From contig NZ_CP075566.1 in NCBI RefSeq assembly GCF_018502625.1, positions 67,001 through 131,000 of the forward strand: a stretch of 64,000 nt of DNA, written 5' to 3'. Shown in pieces: positions 50,895 through 62,565 of the stretch (positions are counted from its first letter, which is position 1; each line of letters starts with the position of its first letter). The stretch comes from Pseudomonas hormoni (GTDB taxonomy: Bacteria; Pseudomonadota; Gammaproteobacteria; Pseudomonadales; Pseudomonadaceae). The notes beneath the pieces were generated by a model. The model searched no databases. It saw only the letters and a program-made list of their open reading frames with translations, and was not told the origin of the DNA. The translations under genes were made by a program, and so were the position numbers.

Positions 50895-52918
50895 GCGTTA
50901 GCCGTCCCGACCTGCTTTGACCGCCACACGTGTTGAAGGATCACCAGCAGCCCAAGTGCAAAGCCAATTTCATCGGTCAGCGGCAACGCCACGATTAACA
51001 ATGCTCCCGCGCCAACACTCAACAAGCGTTCCCATAGCGCCATTTTTTGTTGCAGGTATCCCGTTGATGCCATTCCCCAGAGACCGACCGCCAACGTTGT
51101 CTTGATCAACATGTAGGCAGTCATCCATAAATTGCCACCTTGCAACATTAGCGCCGGGTTGTAGACGGCCATGAACGGAATGATGAACCCAGCGAGCGCA
51201 ATACGGACCGCCCATAAACTGATCTTGAATCCGGTCTCCTTCGCAATCGGTGCTGCGGCAAAACAGGCGAGGGCCACCGGTGGCGTTAGGTCGGCTAGGA
51301 TGCCGAAATAGAACACGAACATGTGTGACACGATCAGGGGCACACCCAGTTCCAACAGTGCAGGTGCTGCGATTGAACTGGTGATGATGTAGTTGGGAAT
51401 GGTCGGAATACCCATGCCCAATACCAGGCAGGTGATCATCGTCAGCACCAGTGAAAGCAGCAGGTTGTCCCGGCCAATGGCCAAAATGTAACCCGCAAAG
51501 GTTGAGGCGACGCCTGTCAGTGACACTACGCCGATGATGATGCCAACCAGCGCACAAGCAATCCCCACCGGTACCGCATGTCGCGCACCTTCGACCAGCG
51601 CATGCAGGCAAATCGTCAGCGTTTCCCGGCCACCTTTTATGAATCCGCACACCAATACCAGCACCGCGATGACTAAAAAGATCACTCCGATTCCCAGCTG
51701 GAAGAATCCTGTGCACAGAACTCCGAGGGCGATCCAGAACGCACAGCGCAGGCCAAAATTACGTACTCTGAGAATGATCGCCGAGCCGAGAATGACGATG
51801 GCCGTCAGTGCCAGCCCCACCATGCCGGAGAACAGGGGCGTGCGACCGGAAAACAGCAGGTAAACCAGAACCAAGAGAGGAGTCAGCAGGTACCAGCTCT
51901 TCTTTACCGCGCCCAGTGCACTGGGGCATTGGTCCTTGGGCAGGCCTTTGAGGTTCGAGCGCTTGGCTTCCAGATGTACCATCCAGAACACGGAGCCGAA
52001 GTAAAGAATCGCGGGAATCAACGCTGCCTTGGCAATCTCCACGAACGGCACGTTGATAGTTTCAGCCATGATAAAGGCGACGGCCCCCATCACGGGCGGC
52101 ATCAACTGGCTGCCCATGCTGGAGGTCGCTTCGACCCCGCCGGCAAACGCCGCCCGGTAACCGAAACGCTTCATCAACGGGATAGTGAATTGCCCTGTCG
52201 TCACGACGTTGGCAATCCCGGAACCGGTTATGGTCCCCATCAGTGCCGACGAGGCGACTGCGACTTTGGCCGGACCGCCCAGCTTGTGACCGAACAACCC
52301 CATGGCGAAATCTGTGAACAACTTGATCATGCCAGCCTGTTCCAGAAAGGCACCGAAGAGGATGAACAGGAAAATGTAGGTGGCCGACACGTAGGTTGGT
52401 GTTCCGTACAACCCTTCTGTACCAAATGAGAGTTGGTTGATGATCTGGTCAAATCCATATCCCCGGTGTGCCAAGTCGCCGGGCAGATATTCGCCTAACA
52501 AGCCATAAGCCAAGAACAGGCCGCAGATGATTGGAAGCGCAATTCCCATTACCCGCCGGGCGGCTTCGAACACCAGTGCGATCAGCACAAGACCAATCAC
52601 GGTGTCTGCTGTCGTCAGATCGCCGGAGCGCTGAATCAGGTCAGCCTCGAACACCCACTGATACAAGGCCGTGGCAATCCCAGCCAGACTGAGTACCCAA
52701 GCCAGCGGTTGCCAGGGACGATCCTTACCGAAAGCGGGGTAGCTCAGAAAAACTACCCAAAGCAAAAAACCGACGTGTACGGCGCGTAAAACCTGACTTG
52801 AGATGGGTGCAAACGCTGCGGTGACAATCTGAAAGATCGAGAACAGCAACGCCACGTAAAACAGGGTTTTTGGCCAGTCTCGCGGATTTGCAGAGATGCC
52901 CTGATGATCTTCACTCAT
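50891..52918 (-). CDS. TRAP transporter fused permease subunit
   Basis: A 675-residue inner-membrane protein in which the small (DctQ-like) and large (DctM-like) TRAP permeases are fused. Many hydrophobic segments are seen. Signatures include FDQIINQLSFGTEGLYGTP, VASSALMGTITGSGIANVVTTG, EATSSMGSQLMPPVMGAVAFIMAE and MGIPTIPNYIITSSIAAPAL. It imports organic solutes using an ion gradient together with the TAXI binding protein encoded 74 bp upstream. The substrate is unknown. Confidence 0.94.
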   Translation of the reverse strand: MSEDHQGISANPRDWPKTLFYVALLFSIFQIVTAAFAPISSQVLRAVHVGFLLWVVFLSYPAFGKDRPWQPLAWVLSLAGIATALYQWVFEADLIQRSGDLTTADTVIGLVLIALVFEAARRVMGIALPIICGLFLAYGLLGEYLPGDLAHRGYGFDQIINQLSFGTEGLYGTPTYVSATYIFLFILFGAFLEQAGMIKLFTDFAMGLFGHKLGGPAKVAVASSALMGTITGSGIANVVTTGQFTIPLMKRFGYRAAFAGGVEATSSMGSQLMPPVMGAVAFIMAETINVPFVEIAKAALIPAILYFGSVFWMVHLEAKRSNLKGLPKDQCPSALGAVKKSWYLLTPLLVLVYLLFSGRTPLFSGMVGLALTAIVILGSAIILRVRNFGLRCAFWIALGVLCTGFFQLGIGVIFLVIAVLVLVCGFIKGGRETLTICLHALVEGARHAVPVGIACALVGIIIGVVSLTGVASTFAGYILAIGRDNLLLSLVLTMITCLVLGMGIPTIPNYIITSSIAAPALLELGVPLIVSHMFVFYFGILADLTPPVALACFAAAPIAKETGFKISLWAVRIALAGFIIPFMAVYNPALMLQGGNLWMTAYMLIKTTLAVGLWGMASTGYLQQKMALWERLLSVGAGALLIVALPLTDEIGFALGLLVILQHVWRSKQVGTANA

Positions 52919-52992
52919 TAGCTGCCTGCCTCATGACCACATTGAAAAGAGCGAAAGAAGGCGTAGCGGTCCTGCCGCCACGCCTTGTGTCA

Positions 52993-53943
52993 TTACAAAG
53001 CGCCCTTTTCCCTGTAGTAGCGTTCCGCGCCCGAGTGCAGTGCTATCGGCAGGTTTTTAGCTGCATTTTCCAGCTTGATGTCCTTGGCCGCCGAATGAGA
53101 GTTGCCCAAGCGAGTCAGGTTTTCGAACAACAGCTTAGTCATTTCGTAAGCCACTTCATCGGATACATCGGCTCGCGTTACCAGAATATTAGTGATCGCA
53201 ACCGTAGGTACCGCTTCAGGTTGCCCATCATAGGTATTGGCCGGAATCATCGCGCCCTGATAGGCGGGGTTGCCGATTTTTGCGACCACCTCAGTCGGGA
53301 TTGAAACGTAGTTCAACGGCATGACAGAGGACAAATCGCGAATAGCCGCCATGCCCAACCCGGAAGATTGCAGGGTGGCATCCAACTGTCGGTTCTTGAT
53401 CAGTTCGACCGATTCGGCAAAGGGCAGGTATTGCACTTTACCCATGTCTTCATAGGTCAGGCCTGCGGCTTTGAAGATCGCTCGCGCGTTCAGTTCAGTG
53501 CCTGACTTTGGCGCTCCTACGGAGATGGTCTTGCCTTTAAGGTCCGCCAGAGTTTTGATTCCTGACTCTTTGCTGGCCACTATTTGAATGTAGTTAGGGT
53601 AAGCACCCGCGATGGCGCGCAATTTGGTTAACGGCGCACTGAAACCGGCGTCTTCCACGCCGTTCTTCGCATCGGCTACGGAGTCCCCCAGTGCGAGTGC
53701 CAACTCTCCACGACCGGCTTGCAACAGGTTCAAATTTTCCACCGACGCTTTTGTGGCCTGAACCGAAGTCTTCACGCCTGGGATGCCGTCGTTATAGATC
53801 TGCGACAGGCCAACACCAATTGGGTAGTAAACCCCACTGGTTCCCCCCGTTAGAATGTTGATGAATACTGGAGCGGCCTGAACTGCGGTGGTGACAGCCA
53901 ACGTAGCGGCGGCTAACAGGGCAAAGCGGCTTATTACTCGCAT
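52993..53943 (-). CDS. TAXI-family TRAP solute-binding protein
   Basis: A 316-residue periplasmic binding protein. A signal peptide (about 1-23, cleavage after VQA) precedes the family start FINILTGGTSGVYYPIGVGLSQIYN. Later segments are ASVENLNLLQAGRGELALALGDSV and LKGKTISVGAPKSGTELNARAIFKAAGL, typical of TAXI proteins. It is the first gene of the TRAP operon. The ATG at 53943 sets a proper signal peptide; the longer upstream frame is not needed. Confidence 0.94.
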   Translation of the reverse strand: MRVISRFALLAAATLAVTTAVQAAPVFINILTGGTSGVYYPIGVGLSQIYNDGIPGVKTSVQATKASVENLNLLQAGRGELALALGDSVADAKNGVEDAGFSAPLTKLRAIAGAYPNYIQIVASKESGIKTLADLKGKTISVGAPKSGTELNARAIFKAAGLTYEDMGKVQYLPFAESVELIKNRQLDATLQSSGLGMAAIRDLSSVMPLNYVSIPTEVVAKIGNPAYQGAMIPANTYDGQPEAVPTVAITNILVTRADVSDEVAYEMTKLLFENLTRLGNSHSAAKDIKLENAAKNLPIALHSGAERYYREKGAL

Positions 53944-54168
53944 GGGAAATCTCCGTCTTGTTTTTGTCTGTATGCAGAGTGATTCCACTGTAGTTGATTC
54001 AGGCGCGGACAGCGGTGGATTGAGCCAATCTCGGCGGTGGAAGTCCTGATAAAGGCTAGCAGTGACGGGATGGTTGTCCGCATTGGTGCTAGAGCTGTTG
54101 GACGACAGCGCATATCCGGTTAGTCTTGCCAGCACCACAGTCCTGAAACTCAATGGGAATTCGCTCGG

Positions 54169-55491
54169 GTGATCAAACCGATAGTGCTACTGCGCCGCCG
54201 CTTCGCCTCCATACGCTGGCGAACACGCGTGACGCTCTGGGCGGCTGCGACCCTGGCGGGCCTACTTGTCGTGATGTTTGCTCGGTTGGCTGATCTGGCA
54301 CTGACGCAATTTGCGCAACAGACTGCCGAACGGCCCTGGTTGCCGTTTATTTACACACCCTTGGTCGGCATGTTGGTAGTGTGGTTGACCACCCGTTTTT
54401 TTGTCGGCTCCCAAGGCAGCGGCATTCCCCAGGTGATTGCCGCCACGCGCCTGGCTCATCAGGGCAAACCCGTCGACAAACTGGTGTCGCTGCGCATTGC
54501 CTTTGCCAAAATAGGACTTGGCACACTGGCGCTGACCGGTGGTTTTTCCGCAGGACGCGAGGGGCCGTCGGTGCAAGTCGCTGCTTCGATCATGCATTTC
54601 TTTCACCGCTATCTGCCCAATGCACGAATCATCCGCAGCGAGGACCTTATTCTGGCCGGAGGGGCGGCAGGCATCGCGGCAGCCTTCAATACACCACTGG
54701 CCGGTGTGGCCTTTGCCGTCGAAGAGCTGGGGCGCAAGCTTGAGACCCGCACCAGCGGAGTCTTGCTCAGCACGATCATCCTGTCGGGGATGGTCGCCAT
54801 CGCCTTGCAGGGCAACTACAACTATTTCGGTCACTTCGACATACACGAAATCGGCTTGGACATCATTGCCCCGGTGCTGGTGATCGGAATTGGCTGCGGG
54901 CTGCTGGGCGGCCTGTTCAGTCGGATGTTGCTGTGGCCCCAGCGCCATCATCGATTCATCCTTTGGGAATGGCGGCGCACGCATCCTGTATGGTTCGCCG
55001 GCGCGTGTGGAATGATCGTGGCAATACTGGGCTGGTTGAGTGGCGGTATGTCATTTGGCAGCGGCTACGGGATCACGTCGCAGATCATCGTGTCCGATGT
55101 CGGCCTGCCATGGCACGCACCGATCACCCGTTTTCTTGCGACGGTAGTGACTTACTTCTCCGGTATCCCGGGCGGCATTTTTGCCCCGTCCCTGGCAGTC
55201 GGCGCCGCTGTAGGAGCCAACGTCGCGGACTTCTTTGGTTTGGCGACGCAGCCTATCATTGCGCTGTGCATGGTCGGTTTTCTGGCCGCAGTAACACAGT
55301 CCCCGATCACTTCCGCAATCATCGTGATGGAGATGATCGACAGCCATGGGATGGTGATCAGCCTTATGGCAGTCGCATTGATTGCTAAAGCGGTTAGCGC
55401 ACGGATGGGGCCTGAGTTGTATCAGCAGCTAGCTCGTGGCTTTCTGCAATCGCCGGATAATGACGTCACAACCCGAAAGACAAATCCTTAA
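54169..55491 (+). CDS. ClC-family chloride channel/antiporter
   Basis: A 440-residue inner-membrane protein of the ClC family. Conserved selectivity motifs are GSGIPQV (83-89), GREGPSVQ (129-136, with gating Glu131) and GGIFAPSLAVGA near residue 340. Presence of the gating Glu favours Cl-/H+ exchange, though sequence alone does not prove it. It starts with GTG at 54169, divergent from the TRAP operon, and is followed by a convergent DUF2254 gene 6 bp later. Confidence 0.92.
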   Translation: MIKPIVLLRRRFASIRWRTRVTLWAAATLAGLLVVMFARLADLALTQFAQQTAERPWLPFIYTPLVGMLVVWLTTRFFVGSQGSGIPQVIAATRLAHQGKPVDKLVSLRIAFAKIGLGTLALTGGFSAGREGPSVQVAASIMHFFHRYLPNARIIRSEDLILAGGAAGIAAAFNTPLAGVAFAVEELGRKLETRTSGVLLSTIILSGMVAIALQGNYNYFGHFDIHEIGLDIIAPVLVIGIGCGLLGGLFSRMLLWPQRHHRFILWEWRRTHPVWFAGACGMIVAILGWLSGGMSFGSGYGITSQIIVSDVGLPWHAPITRFLATVVTYFSGIPGGIFAPSLAVGAAVGANVADFFGLATQPIIALCMVGFLAAVTQSPITSAIIVMEMIDSHGMVISLMAVALIAKAVSARMGPELYQQLARGFLQSPDNDVTTRKTNP

Positions 55492-55497
55492 GGTGTT

Positions 55498-56775
55498 TTA
55501 GTGGACCAGTGTTCGGGCCAGTGCACTGAGCTTCGTCTGGTCTTCCGACAATGTGAGCGCATGTTCCGCTCGTTGGAGTAGTAGGCTCATATGTCTGGTA
55601 CAGGCACTCTTGAAAATATCCGGATTTATCTGCGCCAGACTGATCAGGGCCTTCATCAGTCGGACGTCCACTTCAATCAAGCTCGCACCATCTCTGGCGA
55701 TTGGAGCGAAAAAATCGTCGAACAGGTCACCGACATCCAGTCCGTGCAGGAAGACTCGCTCGCACCCTGAACCTATTTCCGCCATCTGTTCTGTTGGTTT
55801 ACCCCAGCAGGTAAGGCTCCTGACCCCGCGTCCCAGCACGTCAATTGCAGTCCCAGGATCATTGACCGCAGGCGACAAGGCTCGTGAGGCGATCTCCGAC
55901 AGCACCGAAAGCCCGAACCGTGGATCGTGTTCAAAGGTTCGGCGCACGCCAATGGTCAAGGCACCCAGGATTTTTTCAGCGCAGGCCCCCGGATCTCCAA
56001 TGTGTTCATTGCTTAAAATCACGACCTGGGCCAGACGCATGCCTTCATGCACAAAGCTGCCGGGAAGAATATCGAGATAAATCTGCGTCTCATGCTCTTC
56101 AGCAATCGCACCCAACGCATGCACATCGATGTGTTGGACATACCCGGTTTGAAGACTCGTAATGGCTTTCGCTGAGCACGGAACACTCCCATCGGCAGGG
56201 TAGGCGACGCCCCCCAGATAAGGCCATTCGACCCGATTTTTTAACGCATGGATGGTGGCCGCTTCGACGCGATCAATTGTTTCACCCACCCGCCCCAATC
56301 TCGATAGGTGATCGATCCAACGCAGAAGTGTGTACACGATCAGAATCACCACGCCGATGGTCACTGCAAAAAGCAGAACCCTTCCCTGCGCGCCATAGGC
56401 TCCAGTACTTAATGCAATGATTCCCACCAGGCTAAACAGAAATGAACCGATAAAGGTGGCGAGGGCATTTTGGGTAGTGCGGTCTTCCATCACCAGTGTG
56501 GTGGCGCGGGGTGTTACGCCACTGCTAGCGGCGCCGTAGGCCGTCACCATTGTGCTGAGCGAAAAGGTGGTCACGGCGAGCATGCTGGAGGCGATGATGC
56601 CCAAAATTTTGTCAACAGCGTCAGCGCCGATACGCGCTGGCAGTGAGGCGGGAATGTAGTCATTGAAGACCACGGCGAGCAATGCGGTCGCCACACCCAG
56701 TACAGAAAATAAACTGGCTCTGAACCAGAGCCGTTTCGTCATCTGATGTAGCAGCCAGCGCCAACGAGCGATCAT
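55498..56775 (-). CDS. DUF2254 membrane protein
   Basis: A 425-residue protein with four N-terminal hydrophobic segments (FSVLGVATALLAVVF; GIIASSMLAVTTFSLS; ATFIGSFLFSLVGIIAL; VLLFAVTIGVVILIVYTLL) and a soluble C-terminal half. The family pattern TMVTAYGAASSGVTPRATTLVMED and ASRALSPAVNDPGTAIDVL is clear. Function unknown. The ATG at 56775 sits 8 bp after AAGG; a TTG at 56781 is in frame. Confidence 0.9.
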   Translation of the reverse strand: MIARWRWLLHQMTKRLWFRASLFSVLGVATALLAVVFNDYIPASLPARIGADAVDKILGIIASSMLAVTTFSLSTMVTAYGAASSGVTPRATTLVMEDRTTQNALATFIGSFLFSLVGIIALSTGAYGAQGRVLLFAVTIGVVILIVYTLLRWIDHLSRLGRVGETIDRVEAATIHALKNRVEWPYLGGVAYPADGSVPCSAKAITSLQTGYVQHIDVHALGAIAEEHETQIYLDILPGSFVHEGMRLAQVVILSNEHIGDPGACAEKILGALTIGVRRTFEHDPRFGLSVLSEIASRALSPAVNDPGTAIDVLGRGVRSLTCWGKPTEQMAEIGSGCERVFLHGLDVGDLFDDFFAPIARDGASLIEVDVRLMKALISLAQINPDIFKSACTRHMSLLLQRAEHALTLSEDQTKLSALARTLVH

Positions 56776-57003
56776 CTTCAATACCTTTTATAGCGACGTC
56801 ACTGGTCCACGATTTAAGTTCGGTCTGCCAATGCAACAACTCGATCACCTTTGATGGAGTGACATTGCCGGCGGAAGGTTCATTGGCGGAGTCATTTGCT
56901 TCCCGCTGTTAAGCTACCTATCATCGAGCCGGGTGCGTTGCTGCATACGGCACATCGCAGGTTAATGCTCAAACGTTGGTCGGGCCGCCAGCGGAGAGTT
57001 AAT

Positions 57004-58341
57004 GTGCCTGATAAAAACTTGGCGTCACCCTCGATTCCACGTCCCCAAGAGTTGACCGTACGCGCGCTGACAGCGATTGAGCGGTTTACCCATATCGAAG
57101 CCGTCAGCGGCGTCGTTCTATTACTCGCGGCATTGGTAGCACTGATCTGGGCGAACAGCCCGATTGCCGGCTCCTACGAGCATTTCTGGAACACCCAACT
57201 CACTTTAGGGCTCGGTGAATTCAAAGTCGCTTGCTCACTACACTTCTTAGTCAATGATGGCTTGATGGCAGTTTTCTTCCTTGTTGTTGGGGCGGAGATA
57301 CGCCAGGAGATTCATGACGGCGCGCTTGCGAACTTCAAGTTGGCGACCCTGCCTCTAGGAGCCGCATTGGGCGGCGTCTTGGTGCCGGCGATCATCTACA
57401 CGCTGTTCAATCATGGAACCGAGGGCAGTGCAGGTTGGGCCGTGCCGACGGCCACTGATATCGCATTTGCAGTGGGTGTTCTCGCACTTTTGGGGAAGTC
57501 GATCCCGGGTGGTATTCGCGTGCTGCTGTTGGCACTGGCCATCATCGACGACATAGTCGCCATCCTCATCATCGCCGTGTTCTATACCTCAAGCCTGGAT
57601 TATATCGGTTTGGTGGTGGCGTTGAGTGGACTGGTATTGGTGCTGGCTTTTCAGCGAATGGGTATCAGCAAGGCCTACGCCTACATACTGCCTGGCGCCA
57701 TTGTGTGGTTTGGCCTCCTGAAGACGGGGGTGCACCCAACGCTCGCAGGGGTAATTCTTGGGCTGATGACACCGACCAGCTCCAAGCCTACAACGGAGCG
57801 CCCGCTGGACACCATCGGGCGTACGTTCCATGAACTGATGGATCGACTTGCCCAGACCGGGAATAGTCCGCAGGCCGTGGCGGCACCGCTGAAACAACTC
57901 CGACAGGCCGAGCGGGAAATACTGCCCCCAGTGCAGCGCGTCCAGGCAGGACTGCATTCATGGGTAGCTTTTGGGGTTATGCCTCTTTTCGCACTGGCAA
58001 ACGCTGGGGTGAGTCTAGAGGGCAGCAGCCTGGAAGATGCTGTCTCGCTGAATGTATTCATTGGGGTTGTATTGGCACTGGTACTGGGCAAGCCTCTCGG
58101 AATCGTTTTGGCCAGCGTAACCCTCGTTAAACTCAAAATTTGTGAGCTACCTGAGGGCGTGACCTGGGCGGGTGTCGGCTTGGTGGGACTGCTGGCGGGT
58201 ATCGGATTCACCATGTCCATTTTCATAGCGTCGTTAGCGTTTCCTGATCCGGCGTTACTCTCAACGGCGAAACTTAGCGTGCTCGCGGCGTCTGGCTTAG
58301 CCGCACTCATCGGATTGATTTGGGGGAAGCTGAGGTACTAA
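57004..58341 (+). CDS. nhaA: Na+/H+ antiporter NhaA
   Basis: A 445-residue inner-membrane antiporter that exports Na+ in exchange for protons. The ion-binding pair D182-D183 in LALAIIDDIVAILII and the TM4 motif PTATDIAFAVGVL are present, as are LVNDGLMAVFFLVVGAEIRQE and GFTMSIFIASLAF. About 12 hydrophobic segments are seen. I chose GTG at 57004 after GGAGAG; the longer frame from 56896 gives an atypical N-terminus. Confidence 0.94.
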   Translation: MPDKNLASPSIPRPQELTVRALTAIERFTHIEAVSGVVLLLAALVALIWANSPIAGSYEHFWNTQLTLGLGEFKVACSLHFLVNDGLMAVFFLVVGAEIRQEIHDGALANFKLATLPLGAALGGVLVPAIIYTLFNHGTEGSAGWAVPTATDIAFAVGVLALLGKSIPGGIRVLLLALAIIDDIVAILIIAVFYTSSLDYIGLVVALSGLVLVLAFQRMGISKAYAYILPGAIVWFGLLKTGVHPTLAGVILGLMTPTSSKPTTERPLDTIGRTFHELMDRLAQTGNSPQAVAAPLKQLRQAEREILPPVQRVQAGLHSWVAFGVMPLFALANAGVSLEGSSLEDAVSLNVFIGVVLALVLGKPLGIVLASVTLVKLKICELPEGVTWAGVGLVGLLAGIGFTMSIFIASLAFPDPALLSTAKLSVLAASGLAALIGLIWGKLRY

Positions 58342-58375
58342 GCCCTTTTACTAAGTGCCAGTTTTCAGCGCTGTG

Positions 58376-58419
58376 ATCACCACCGGGCAAAAGCCGACTA
58401 GCCATTGCCCCGTGGTGAT
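58376..58419. terminator. long inverted repeat between nhaA and the oxidase
   Basis: ATCACCACCGGGCAA and TTGCCCCGTGGTGAT pair over 15 positions with one mismatch, loop 14 nt, with a further outer stem GCGCT / AGCGC at 58368 and 58424. It lies between two convergent genes and may end both transcripts, although it lacks a good T tract. Confidence 0.55.
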
Positions 58420-58470
58420 TGAAAGCGCGGCCAACTTACTGCTAGTGGCGCAAACTCCCCTAAATGCAGT

Positions 58471-61887
<3,417 letters not shown>

Positions 61888-62006
61888 TTTATTCCCCTCG
61901 CGTCATGCCTATCGGCGAAACCCGCCATCACTGTTCAGTGACGGCAGATGCTGCGGTAGTGGGGAAATTGCAACTGTTAGGCCATCATTTGGCCTCGAAG
62001 AAAAAG

Positions 62007-62022
62007 TACTAATGAATTAGTA
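62007..62022. promoter_or_regulatory. palindrome upstream of the oxidase gene
   Basis: TACTAAT-GA-ATTAGTA, two perfect 7-bp arms, 120 bp upstream of the oxidase start. It is a candidate operator; the cognate regulator is not known. Confidence 0.45.
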
Positions 62023-62414
62023 AGTTGTTTCAGAGTGTTTCTGCGCGCTTACAGAACACGATGGGGCATATTCCTATAAATTGGTGGGTCTTCCCCAACC
62101 AATGGGGGCAGTTCCCCATTTTTGGAAAAAATGATCGGTCTACAAAGCTCGGGGGAATCTGCTTGAAATTCGTCCCATCCCGCGATCCCCTCTAAACCTA
62201 CAATTTCAATTGGAGCTGGGATTTGTCGGCGCAATGAATTAGCGGTTTTTTAGTCTGTTCATCGCAGTGGTGTAGCGACAGTTAGCTGTCGGAGCATTTT
62301 TCATAGATGGATTGCTTTGCAAAACGTGCTTTGGCAATATCGGCGACCTGTGTTCCTCAGTCGGTTCTCCATCCCTCTCATTTGGGAACTGTGTAGTAGG
62401 GGAGTACAGGCAAG

Positions 62415-62437
62415 CCCGGCCCTGTGCCGGGTTTTTT
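62415..62437 (+). terminator. orphan intrinsic terminator on the plus strand
   Basis: CCCGGC / GCCGGG stem with a CCTGT loop followed by six Ts. No plus-strand gene lies upstream for several kb; the TrkH-type gene starts 128 bp downstream. It may end a small RNA or be a leader attenuator of that gene. Confidence 0.75.
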
Positions 62438-62565
62438 ATTTGTAGGAAACATTACTCAATTACGTTGCAGATACTCTCCACTCGTTGGCTATGAGTTGGA
62501 TGGTCGGTAGCGCTCTGAAGGCCTGATTTAAAGGCTTCGCAGCTAAAATCTGGCAGGCTATTTCT

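Larger units (their letters stand above)
61888..62565. other. long intergenic region between the oxidase and TrkH
   Basis: About 680 bp without a credible gene. It holds the divergent promoters of the oxidase and the TrkH-type gene and several structures: a palindrome at 62007, an AATGGGG / CCCCATT hairpin at 62101-62120, a CGACAG / CTGTCG hairpin at 62276-62291 followed by ATTTTT, and an orphan terminator at 62415. A small RNA or structured leader on the plus strand is possible. Confidence 0.5.

Noticed and set aside
62393..62440. yybP-ykoY (manganese) riboswitch suggested by GGGGAGTA near 62399
   Set aside because: Only this short motif matches. The paired stems and the second conserved loop of the riboswitch are not visible, and the downstream gene is a K+ transporter.
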